From NCBI GenBank assembly GCA_038878695.1, contig JAVZVD010000001.1:186001-250000 (forward strand): a DNA stretch of 64,000 nucleotides. The letters are read 5' to 3'. The DNA is from Fervidicoccaceae archaeon. Lineage in GTDB: Archaea; Thermoproteota; Thermoprotei_A; Sulfolobales; Fervidicoccaceae. The notes under the pieces are model-generated. The model was not told the origin of the DNA. It did not search any database and worked only from the letters and a program-made list of their open reading frames with translations. The first letter of the stretch is position 1. Each line of letters begins with the position of its first letter. Below, piece after piece: positions 36,051 through 43,078 of the stretch. Made by a program: the position numbers and the translations under genes.

Positions 36051-36774
36051 GCTCGGAGGCGGCGCTCAGTTTGGACTCGAAGAGCGGGTCTCGACTTACG
36101 CAGCATCGGTCGAGAGAGCGCTCAAGCTCCTCGAGACTCAACTAGCTCAACTTAGCTCGGAGGAGAAGGCCGTCGTAGAGTTAGCGCGTCTATACCTCGA
36201 GGACGCGAAGTATTATTGGGGCTTGGGGGATCTCGCGACGGCCCTCGCAGCCGTCTCGTACGCCGAGGGCCTGATCGACGCACTAGCGCGTTTGGGCAGG
36301 ATCTCGATCGAGTGGAGGAGAGCAGCCGTTCCGAGGGTTGTCGTGGCGGGCACGTTCGACCTCCTACACCCTGGCCACGTATGGTTGCTCCGTAAGGCGT
36401 CCGAGATAGGCGAAGTCCACGTCATAGTGGCGAGGGACTCGAGCGTCAGAAAGTTCAAAGGGAGGGATCCCATCGTCCCCGAGGACTCTAGGCTCTACAT
36501 TATTGAGAACCTGAAGCCCGTGAGGAGAGCTCATCTAGGCGATCCTGAGGACTACCTTAAGCGCGTGGTTGAGCTCAAACCAGATGTGGTGCTCCTCGGC
36601 CCGGACCAGTGGCCGCGCGAGCCCGAGCTGGAGGCTGAGCTCAGAGCCCGGGGTCTCAGGGACGTGAGGATCGTTAGGGTGAGCGAGAGACTTGAAACGA
36701 CGTGGCCCAACAGCAGCACTCAACTCATCTCGAGGATCCTGGAACAGTTCTGCCGAGAGGAGTCGAAAGGATGA
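36043..36774 (+). CDS. DUF357 / cytidylyltransferase fusion (RibL-like FAD synthetase)
   Basis: Residues 1-90 are a helical DUF357-type domain; from residue 102 a nucleotidyltransferase domain begins with GTFDLLHPGHVWLL (HxGH motif), RKFKGRDPIVPEDSRL and VVLLGPDQW. The second part matches archaeal RibL-like FAD synthetase, which adenylates FMN. With the riboflavin kinase gene at 6450, both steps to FAD may be in this window. ATG 36043; stop overlaps rtcA by 4 nt. Confidence 0.82.
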   Translation: MSELGGGAQFGLEERVSTYAASVERALKLLETQLAQLSSEEKAVVELARLYLEDAKYYWGLGDLATALAAVSYAEGLIDALARLGRISIEWRRAAVPRVVVAGTFDLLHPGHVWLLRKASEIGEVHVIVARDSSVRKFKGRDPIVPEDSRLYIIENLKPVRRAHLGDPEDYLKRVVELKPDVVLLGPDQWPREPELEAELRARGLRDVRIVRVSERLETTWPNSSTQLISRILEQFCREESKG

Positions 36775-37838
36775 TACACGTAGATGGTAGCATCGGCGAG
36801 GGGGGAGGTCAGATACTGAGAACCGCCCTCGCCCTCTCTGCCGTCTCGGGCAAACCTATCAAAATCTACAACATTAGGGCCAAGAGAAGCAATCCCGGCC
36901 TCCAGAGACAGCACTTAATGGGAGTCAGAGCCGTAGCCGAGCTTTCCCGAGCGCGAGTCCGAGGAGCCGAGCTCGGCAGCACCGTCCTCGAGTTCGAGCC
37001 GGGGGGGCTAAGAGGAGGGAAGATCGAACTCGACATAGGCACGGCAGGCAGCGTCACCTTAGTGCTTCAAGCAGTGATGCCGGTGCTGCCCTTCCTCCCC
37101 GAGCCGGTCGAAATCATCGTGAGAGGGGGCACCGATGTGCCATGGAGCCCGACGATAGATTATGTGAGGTTCATCGTCGTTCCCCTACTGCGCTTCATGG
37201 GCTTAGAGCTCAACGTCGAACTACTCAAGAGAGGACACTATCCACGCGGCGGCGGCCTCGTCAGGTACGCCGTGCGCGAGCCCCCCGGCGAGTTGAGAGG
37301 TCTTACGCTTGAGGAGCGCGGGAGGGTCTTTGCCGTGAGAGGCTTATCCCACGCCGTGCTGCTGCCAGAGCACGTCGCCAGGAGGCAGGCCTTCTCCGCG
37401 GAAGAATATCTGCGCTCGAGATTGGGGGGAGTGGATGTCGACATTCGAATCGAGCACGCCCCGAGCGGAGCGTTGGGTCCCGGTAGTGGGATCACTCTCT
37501 GGGCCGAGTGTGAGAAGAGCCTATTGGGCTCGGATTCGCTCGGCCAGAAGAGCAAGAGAGCGGAGCTGGTCGGAGAAGAAGCCGCCACGAAGCTTTTGGA
37601 GGATCTCCTCACAGGAGCCGCCCTCGATAGATACATGAGCGACATGATCATACCTCTCCTAGCACTAGCGAAGGGGGTGAGCGTCGTGAGAGGAGCCAGG
37701 TACACTCTCCACGCTCAGACCAATGTGGAGATTGTGAGGATCCTGCTCGGTGATGAAGTCGAGATCCGTGTAGAGGGCGAGGCTGAGAGACCCTTCAAAT
37801 TGATGGTGAAAGGCTCGTCTAACATCAGAAGATCTTAG
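36771..37838 (+). CDS. rtcA: RNA 3'-terminal phosphate cyclase
   Basis: Makes 2',3'-cyclic phosphate RNA ends with ATP. Start motif MIHVDGSIGEGGGQILRTA, then NIRAKRSNPGLQRQHL and the RxGxYPxGGG-like RGHYPRGGGLV; the nucleophile His is in the late HAQTNVEIVR-like region or nearby. 355 aa is full length. ATG 36771 is preferred over the open frame from 36702, because it overlaps the preceding stop as ATGA and begins at the conserved N-terminus. Confidence 0.92.
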   Translation: MIHVDGSIGEGGGQILRTALALSAVSGKPIKIYNIRAKRSNPGLQRQHLMGVRAVAELSRARVRGAELGSTVLEFEPGGLRGGKIELDIGTAGSVTLVLQAVMPVLPFLPEPVEIIVRGGTDVPWSPTIDYVRFIVVPLLRFMGLELNVELLKRGHYPRGGGLVRYAVREPPGELRGLTLEERGRVFAVRGLSHAVLLPEHVARRQAFSAEEYLRSRLGGVDVDIRIEHAPSGALGPGSGITLWAECEKSLLGSDSLGQKSKRAELVGEEAATKLLEDLLTGAALDRYMSDMIIPLLALAKGVSVVRGARYTLHAQTNVEIVRILLGDEVEIRVEGEAERPFKLMVKGSSNIRRS

Positions 37839-38373
37839 AAGTTGGTGGCTCGTCTGTACTCAGTAGCTGCTTCATACGCTCTATTATCCCCGCCTCCCTG
37901 ATTATTCTAGCGACGGCTCTCGGCACGAGGTCATCCCACTTCCCGCCCTCGATCATCATCTTCCTTATACGGACCCCACTCATCTGCTCTCTCATATAAA
38001 AAGGGGGCTCGTGGACGGGGTAACCTTTCTCGGAAAACAGTCTCTTGACGAGAGGGTTTCCGGAGATAGCGCAGTGGAACCTGGGGATCAGCGTCTCGAG
38101 ATAGCTCACCCATAGGCTATTATATTGTATGTCCGGTACTGGGATTATGATGAATCTCTCCAATGGTAGTCCCTCCTCTTTAATGGACTCTCTGAGAGCG
38201 AGGATCCTCTCACCAGCCGTCATTGGGTTGGTCAGCGTGTGACTCTTCTCCGCACTGCCCACCACTACTACGATCTCCTCGGCCAAATTGAGCGACCACC
38301 TGAGAGCGTAGAGGTGGCCGAGGTGGGGTGGTTGGAACCTCCCGGGAAACACTGCTCGTTCGTAGACTCTCAT
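37825..38373 (-). CDS. nadM: Nicotinamide-nucleotide adenylyltransferase
   Basis: Archaeal NMNAT: FPGRFQPPHLGHLYAL (HxGH), VGSAEKSHT, NPMTAGERI and the C-terminal MSGVRIRKMM signature. It joins NMN and ATP to give NAD. 182 aa is normal. The ATG at 38373 lies in the loop of a 17-nt hairpin (38366-38382), so initiation may be affected by RNA folding. It converges with rtcA, overlapping 14 nt. Confidence 0.95.
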   Translation of the reverse strand: MRVYERAVFPGRFQPPHLGHLYALRWSLNLAEEIVVVVGSAEKSHTLTNPMTAGERILALRESIKEEGLPLERFIIIPVPDIQYNSLWVSYLETLIPRFHCAISGNPLVKRLFSEKGYPVHEPPFYMREQMSGVRIRKMMIEGGKWDDLVPRAVARIIREAGIIERMKQLLSTDEPPTSKIF

Positions 38374-38382
38374 TAAGAGTCC
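38366..38382 (-). promoter_or_regulatory. Hairpin enclosing the nadM start codon
   Basis: Minus-strand GACTCT-TAATG-AGAGTC, a 6-bp stem with the nadM ATG in the loop. A second copy, GCTCT-TAATG-AGAGC, is at 38586-38600 with the outer base pair changed from A-T to G-C. Confidence 0.5.
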
Positions 38383-38462
38383 CTCGACCTTTCGAAGCTA
38401 CCTTGACTCTCAATTTTCTTTCTCCCTAAGCTTCTCTTATCCTCCAACACGCACCTGTACTT

Positions 38463-38486
38463 GTTCCACTTGAAATTGAGGGGTCT
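38463..38486 (+). repeat. CRISPR-like degenerate repeat, copy A
   Basis: Begins GTTCCACTTGAAATTGAGG. It matches copy C at 20 of 24 positions and pairs with inverted copy B through a perfect 14-nt arm (38463-38476 with 38559-38572). Confidence 0.7.
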
Positions 38487-38547
38487 CGCGAGACGCCTCC
38501 TCCGAATTACGGGGGAAAAGATCGAGAGCATCGATGTAAACATCAAT

Positions 38548-38572
38548 GGAACCCCCTTATTTCAAGTGGAAC
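38548..38572 (-). repeat. CRISPR-like degenerate repeat, copy B (inverted)
   Basis: On the minus strand it begins GTTCCACTTGAAATAAGG, identical to copy A over the first 14 bases and diverging afterwards. Together with copy A it frames a 110-bp inverted-repeat unit. Confidence 0.7.
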
Positions 38573-38736
38573 GTTTGGAAGGGCGCTCTCATTAAGAGCC
38601 CCCAACCCCTTCTCTTCCTCTGGAACTCCCTTTCAACGCTCTTGGTAGCGAGATATCAAAAACACGATGTACATTTTGTTTGGCTAACTCGAGCTCGTTC
38701 TCTCTTTCATTCACTCTGAAGCACGACAGCGGATAG

Positions 38737-38761
38737 GTTTCCATTTGAAAAAGAGGGGTCT
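38737..38761 (+). repeat. CRISPR-like degenerate repeat, copy C
   Basis: Begins GTTTCCATTTGAAAAAGAGG and ends with GGGTCT like copy A. On the minus strand it ends in GGAAAC, an ending seen in many CRISPR repeats. It lies 7 nt after the exchanger stop codon. Confidence 0.65.
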
Positions 38762-38768
38762 AATGGCT

Positions 38769-39854
38769 TCAGATTTGGAGCACGAATACTATGATGCCGT
38801 ATGTGATGAACCAAGCTAGGCCGAGAGCCATGACTTTCGTTGATATATAACCCTTTCTGATGTAATAGAGGATCAATAACACTATTGAGAGAGTAGCCAT
38901 CACGCTCAAGTATGCATGTATGTCGAGGTGCCAGGGGACGACTAGCATGCCGAGACCTGGATAGAATGTAGCGTACAGTATATTTTCACCCACCACCGCA
39001 CCAACGGCTAGCGTATCTTTACCACGATAGGCCCATATCATAGCGCTCATAGTCTCCGGGATCGCCGTAGCGGCTGGGGCTAAAATCACCGCGGCTCCGA
39101 GAGGGCTGACTCCGACCTCTTTTGAGACTACATCTATAGACTCAACGAGGATCTCGGAGCCGTAGTAGAGCACCAAGACTGCAACGAGGAGCTGGAAGAG
39201 GGCTAGCCCGAGCGGGTGTCCTCGCCTCCTTAGGAATTTATAGAAGTAGGGATCCTCAACCTCACTTTCCTCACTTTCGACTCCGAGCCTCCTCCTTCTA
39301 TACATTAGAGTCACGTAGTAGATGTAGAAGCCTAGGAAGATCGCCCCCAATACATGTTGTAATCCGGCTCGTATCTTCAAAGCGTCAGGCAATAATGTGA
39401 GCGGGAATAATATGGCCATGAAGGTGTAGGGGATCGCTAGAGTTCTCTCTACTTCTAAGACCATATCGTTACGTTTTCCAACTCTATAACCCAATATCAT
39501 AGCTATTAGGACAAGGCCGTAAGCTAGAGAAGACGCCATGAAAGGTTGCCCGTATAGAGTGCCTATGCCTATCTTCTCGCCGGCAGCGCCGCCGTATGCG
39601 AATACCGCTACTAGGAACAACACCATTTCTGGGATAGATGTGAAGAGCGGAGCCAGTATCGCGCCAACAAACGACGCACCCCACCTCATTCTGTGACCAA
39701 CATACTCGATCGCGTTGACGAAAATGTAGGCTCCAATGAATACTACGACCATTCCGAGCGGCAGCTCAAGCAGAGCATAGAGTAGTTCGCTCTCCAAGGC
39801 TCGACCCCAACTTCTTTTTACATTAGCCGATGGTGATGAGAGAAGTTGGGGCAT
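38769..39854 (-). CDS. CaCA-family cation exchanger
   Basis: Sodium/calcium exchanger family membrane protein with two inverted halves, each carrying the alpha-repeat core: LAPLFTSIPEMV in the first and LAPAATAIPETMSAM in the second. Ten or so hydrophobic segments with an acidic cytoplasmic loop (ESEESEVEDP) between halves. The usual G-T/S-S-x-P-E motif is varied to FTSIPE and ATAIPE. The frame opens at ATG 39854, but residues 1-23 are polar and encode a hairpin; TTG 39797 directly before TM1 is an alternative start. Confidence 0.85.
   Translation of the reverse strand: MPQLLSSPSANVKRSWGRALESELLYALLELPLGMVVVFIGAYIFVNAIEYVGHRMRWGASFVGAILAPLFTSIPEMVLFLVAVFAYGGAAGEKIGIGTLYGQPFMASSLAYGLVLIAMILGYRVGKRNDMVLEVERTLAIPYTFMAILFPLTLLPDALKIRAGLQHVLGAIFLGFYIYYVTLMYRRRRLGVESEESEVEDPYFYKFLRRRGHPLGLALFQLLVAVLVLYYGSEILVESIDVVSKEVGVSPLGAAVILAPAATAIPETMSAMIWAYRGKDTLAVGAVVGENILYATFYPGLGMLVVPWHLDIHAYLSVMATLSIVLLILYYIRKGYISTKVMALGLAWFITYGIIVFVLQI
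39805..39851 (-). promoter_or_regulatory. Inverted repeat at the 5' end of the exchanger gene
   Basis: CCCCAACTTCT (39805-39815) and AGAAGTTGGGG (39841-39851) form a perfect 11-bp stem with a 25-nt loop, right after ATG 39854. If translation starts later this is a structured mRNA leader. Confidence 0.6.
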
Positions 39855-39896
39855 TAATAAGCATGTAAAATTTTGTGAGTAGAGAAGAGGAGATGG

Positions 39897-40436
39897 TTAG
39901 AGCCTCGAGCACTCTCTCATAATATTGGGGGGCTTGATCCCCCGCTGCCCCTGGTAGACCCCAGCATAAGGCCTTTGCACGGGGGTCGTGAGCCTTGAGA
40001 ATATCAAATGGACGAATCTCTCACCTGCGTAAAGCCTGATGGGGAAGGATCCTCCCATCACCTCGATGGTTATAGTACCCTCAAAGCCCGCGTCTACTAT
40101 AGTTGGTGGGATCTTGAGGCCTAGCCTCGCGTAAGTGCTCCTCAAGTTCACGAACGCCATGAGGTCGTCGGGCAGCTTCAAGTACTCTATCGTGGAGAGA
40201 AGGACGTGTTCGCCCGGCCAGACGACGAAGCTCTCCCCTCTCTCGATCACATAGAAGTCCTCCAAGCAGCCCCCCGATCTCACATCGAGGATCTCGGGGC
40301 TGCGTCTCAATCTGGCGATCTCGGGAGCAAGCCTCAGGTCGAGGCCGTTCTCTCGCACTATCTCCTCGTAGTAGGGCGAGACCACAAGCCTGCCGCTCTC
40401 TATGTAATAGCGTAGATCTCGATCGCCGAGTATCAC
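39897..40436 (-). CDS. dcd: dCTP deaminase
   Basis: Trimeric dUTPase-fold enzyme that deaminates dCTP to dUTP (or to dUMP in bifunctional forms). Motifs LRSTYARLGL, TIVDAGFEGTITIEV (catalytic Glu) and the C-terminal AGVYQGQRGI. ATG start at 40436. 179 aa is normal. Divergent from trpS. Confidence 0.93.
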   Translation of the reverse strand: MILGDRDLRYYIESGRLVVSPYYEEIVRENGLDLRLAPEIARLRRSPEILDVRSGGCLEDFYVIERGESFVVWPGEHVLLSTIEYLKLPDDLMAFVNLRSTYARLGLKIPPTIVDAGFEGTITIEVMGGSFPIRLYAGERFVHLIFSRLTTPVQRPYAGVYQGQRGIKPPNIMRECSRL

Positions 40437-40531
40437 GTGGCGACCACCTGCTCCTACCTCGCCCGAAGGCTCTGAAGGCTCTCGCGAATAGAAATATTAA
40501 ACTCGGGGGGTACCTCCATCGCGGCGTCTCC

Positions 40532-41668
40532 GTGAGGGGATGCGATATTGTGGCTCGGAGAGACGAGGGGATCCTCGACCCATGGGGCGAGGTCGTCCTC
40601 AGAGATTATGAGAAGCTCTTCAAGTTATTCGGTATAAGACCCTTCAGAGAACTACTGAACTCACTCTACTCGCCTCACAGATTAATGAGGCGCGGCGTCG
40701 TCTTCGGGCATAGGGACTTCGATGTTACGCTGGCTGCTCTCAAGCGCGGCGAGCTCGTGGCTCTCCTCACAGGCTTTATGCCCAGTGGAAAAATGCACTT
40801 CGGTCACAAGATACTAATAGATCAAATGATCTACTATCAAAGCCTCGGAATACACATAATCATGGTGTTGGCCGACATAGAAGCCTACGTCGTCAGGCGC
40901 GTCCCGAGGAGCGAGGCGTTGAGGCTGGCCTACGACGAGTATGTAGCAAATGCCATAGCGTTGGGCCTTAAGGACTCTAACCTCAGAATATACTTCCAAT
41001 CTAACGTGGAACCCCCGGCTTATTACAGGCTTGCTCAGATGCTCAGTCAGAAAGTAACGAGAGCAGAGATGGAGGCCGTATACGGTGAGATCACGCCGGC
41101 CAAGGTAATAGCGTCGCTTACGCAGGCGGCCGACATTCTCCACCCAATGCTTCCCGAATATGGGGGATACGACCACGTCTTCGTGCCGGTGGGACCGGAT
41201 CAAGATCCTCACATAAGGCTAACGAGGGACCTCGTCGATAGATTACACAGGGAGCTTAATCTCTCGAGACCCGCCTCCACCTATCATAGATTCATGACGG
41301 GACTCGATGGTGGTAAAATGAGTAGTAGCAGGCCCGACAGCGCGATCTTCTTGACGGATCCGATAGAAGTCTCATTGTCTAAATTCATGAGAGCTCTGAC
41401 CGGGGGTAGAGCGACGGTCGAGGAGCAGAGAAAATTTGGTGGAGATCCCGATAACTGCACAGTCTTCGAGATGTACGTGTACCACCTAGTTGAGAGTGAT
41501 GAGGAACTTGTTAAAATCTATGAGGACTGTAAGAGCGGTAGGCTGCTCTGTGGCGAATGTAAGCTCATGGGAGGCGAGTTATTAACCAAGTGGCTCGAGA
41601 CGCATCATCAGAGGCTCGGTGAGGCGAGGGAGATAGCGAGGAACCTCGTGAGACCTCCGAGCTTTTAG
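40532..41668 (+). CDS. trpS: Tryptophanyl-tRNA synthetase
   Basis: Class I synthetase of the archaeal/eukaryotic TrpRS type: PSGKMHFGH in place of HIGH and GGKMSSSRP as the KMSKS motif. 378 aa fits. Start GTG 40532 lies about 35 nt after a TATA box (AATATTAAAC, near 40495); GTG 40550 is an alternative because GAGGGGA lies 9 nt before it. tRNA-Val(CAC) follows 40 nt downstream. Confidence 0.95.
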   Translation: MRGCDIVARRDEGILDPWGEVVLRDYEKLFKLFGIRPFRELLNSLYSPHRLMRRGVVFGHRDFDVTLAALKRGELVALLTGFMPSGKMHFGHKILIDQMIYYQSLGIHIIMVLADIEAYVVRRVPRSEALRLAYDEYVANAIALGLKDSNLRIYFQSNVEPPAYYRLAQMLSQKVTRAEMEAVYGEITPAKVIASLTQAADILHPMLPEYGGYDHVFVPVGPDQDPHIRLTRDLVDRLHRELNLSRPASTYHRFMTGLDGGKMSSSRPDSAIFLTDPIEVSLSKFMRALTGGRATVEEQRKFGGDPDNCTVFEMYVYHLVESDEELVKIYEDCKSGRLLCGECKLMGGELLTKWLETHHQRLGEAREIARNLVRPPSF

Positions 41669-41672
41669 CAGA

Positions 41673-41684
41673 AGCTTTAATGCC
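41673..41684 (+). promoter_or_regulatory. TATA box of tRNA-Val(CAC)
   Basis: AGCTTTAATGCC, about 30 nt before the tRNA 5' end and nearly the same as the tRNA-Lys box. Confidence 0.65.
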
Positions 41685-41708
41685 CCAAAGCAACGAAAAA
41701 CGGGAGAA

Positions 41709-41782
41709 GGGCCCGTAGTCTAGCTGGTCAGGACGCCGCCCTCACGCGGCGGAGGTCCGGGGTTCGAATCCCCGCGGGCCCA
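41709..41782 (+). tRNA. tRNA-Val (anticodon CAC)
   Basis: Acceptor GGGCCCG/CGGGCCC, anticodon arm CCGCC-CTCACGC-GGCGG, T arm CGGGG-TTCGAAT-CCCCG, discriminator A. No intron, no encoded CCA. Its 3' half and downstream flank are identical to those of tRNA-Met. Confidence 0.95.
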
Positions 41783-41803
41783 TCAAGTAGGCCGACGCAA
41801 GCA
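41754..41803 (+). repeat. 50-nt perfect repeat, copy 2 (tRNA-Val 3' end plus flank)
   Basis: Identical to 32204-32253 and in the same orientation. 29 nt belong to the tRNA and 21 nt are flanking DNA. The other tRNA-Val gene (UAC) does not share the flank. Confidence 0.95.
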
Positions 41804-41854
41804 TAGTTCGAAGCTCCACGCTTATTCTTCTTATGATGGGGGGGAAAATATCGC

Positions 41855-42928
41855 TCAGAAGTCCTCTCCTCCTATCACTCCAGTCTCCATTGCCAGCTTC
41901 TCGGCCGCGTCCCAAGTCAGCCCCTCCGTTCCCAAAATAGTGTATCTATCGGGCCTTATAGTGTGAGCTATAGTGAGAGCCTCAACGATCTTCTCCTCGG
42001 GCATTCCGAGCTCTTTGGCGGTCGTTGGGGCACCAATTTCCCTCAGTACGCGCCGGATCTTCCTCCAGTTCATCCTGTGGAGCTTACTCATCATGATCGT
42101 CCCAATGCCCGTCTGCTCTCCATGGAGGGCCGGTCTCTCTGCTACTATATCGAGAGCGTGACTGAAGAGGTGCTCACTGCCGCTGGCCGGCCGCGTGGAA
42201 CCCGCGATGCCCATGGCCACGCTACTGCTAATGAGGGCCTCTAGGACGATCCTAGAACCGGCGATCTTGTTCTTTGCGACGACTTCTCTATATTTCACGA
42301 TGTGTTTCGCGGAGAGTAGAGCGAGGCTGGCGGAATACTCGCCGTAGTACTCGTTGCGCAACATATGGGCGAGCTTCCAATCTAAAACAGCGGTGAACTT
42401 CGCTATCACATCGCCGGCCCCCGCTATCAGCAGCCGAGTCGGAGCTGACGCTATGACGTCTATATCGGCCACCACGACCGTGGGCTCTACGGTCTTTATC
42501 GACACGGGCTTCTCCGTTCCGCGCAGTGTAGCGAAGGCGCTGGCTATGCCGTCGTGGCTAGCCGCGGTCGGCGCGCTCACGAAGGGAACGCCGATTTTAC
42601 TCGCGCAGTACTTCGCAACGTCTATACTCTTACCTCCCCCGAAGCCGAGAACGAAGTGTGCCCCCGCTCTCTTTACCTCATCTGCCACGACCTCGGCCAC
42701 TTCCACGTCGGAGCTATCAACTCGAGCCACTTCGATGGAGTATCTCGCGTTGTCTAGAGCCTCCACGAGCCTCCCCGAGTAGGCTTGCCAGACGTGCGGC
42801 CCCGTCACGATGAAGACCTTGAAGCCGGGGACCCTCAGATGTCTCGGGAGATACTCGGTCAATCTGCCGAGGACTCCCGATCCTATGACCACGCGCCTAG
42901 TGAGCTCGATAACGTGCGTCGACAGCAC
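41855..42928 (-). CDS. egsA: sn-Glycerol-1-phosphate dehydrogenase
   Basis: NAD(P)-dependent reduction of dihydroxyacetone phosphate to glycerol-1-phosphate, which sets archaeal membrane lipid stereochemistry. Motifs GFGGGKSIDVAKY, APTAASHDGIAS, and zinc ligands in AGAGDVI, GSEHLFSHAL and LHGEQTGIG. 357 aa is normal. Frame opens at ATG 42928. Confidence 0.95.
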   Translation of the reverse strand: MLSTHVIELTRRVVIGSGVLGRLTEYLPRHLRVPGFKVFIVTGPHVWQAYSGRLVEALDNARYSIEVARVDSSDVEVAEVVADEVKRAGAHFVLGFGGGKSIDVAKYCASKIGVPFVSAPTAASHDGIASAFATLRGTEKPVSIKTVEPTVVVADIDVIASAPTRLLIAGAGDVIAKFTAVLDWKLAHMLRNEYYGEYSASLALLSAKHIVKYREVVAKNKIAGSRIVLEALISSSVAMGIAGSTRPASGSEHLFSHALDIVAERPALHGEQTGIGTIMMSKLHRMNWRKIRRVLREIGAPTTAKELGMPEEKIVEALTIAHTIRPDRYTILGTEGLTWDAAEKLAMETGVIGGEDF

Positions 42929-43078
42929 CTCTCATCGAACCTCGCCAACCTTTGAGCAACCTTCTCGTGACCTTCTCAACTAACTCTGAGAAGCGCGCAC
43001 TTTTTTCCTCTTCCTCCGTCCATTCCCCTGTCCACCAAGCGGAGGGTTTTTTCGCGTCCGCGTCTTCAGATTAAGGCG

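Larger units (their letters stand above)
38374..38768. other. 395-bp gene-free stretch with repeats
   Basis: The longest gap in the window. It contains no credible ORF. It holds two direct copies and one inverted copy of a 24-25 nt motif (38463-38486, 38548-38572 inverted, 38737-38761) and a second palindrome of the type found at the nadM start (38586-38600). The last repeat lies just behind the exchanger gene stop and includes a T5 tract on the minus strand, so part of it may be a terminator. Confidence 0.7.

Noticed and set aside
36702-36770. N-terminal extension of rtcA
   Set aside because: The extra 23 residues lie inside the upstream gene and do not resemble RtcA; ATG 36771 overlaps the stop as ATGA.
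38463-38761. A CRISPR array
   Set aside because: Only three degenerate copies, one inverted, with unequal spacing (61 and 164 bp); no cas genes. Reported as repeats only.
32254-41753. An integrative element between the two tRNA-linked direct repeats
   Set aside because: All genes in between are housekeeping functions with normal composition; no integrase, replication or virus-like gene.
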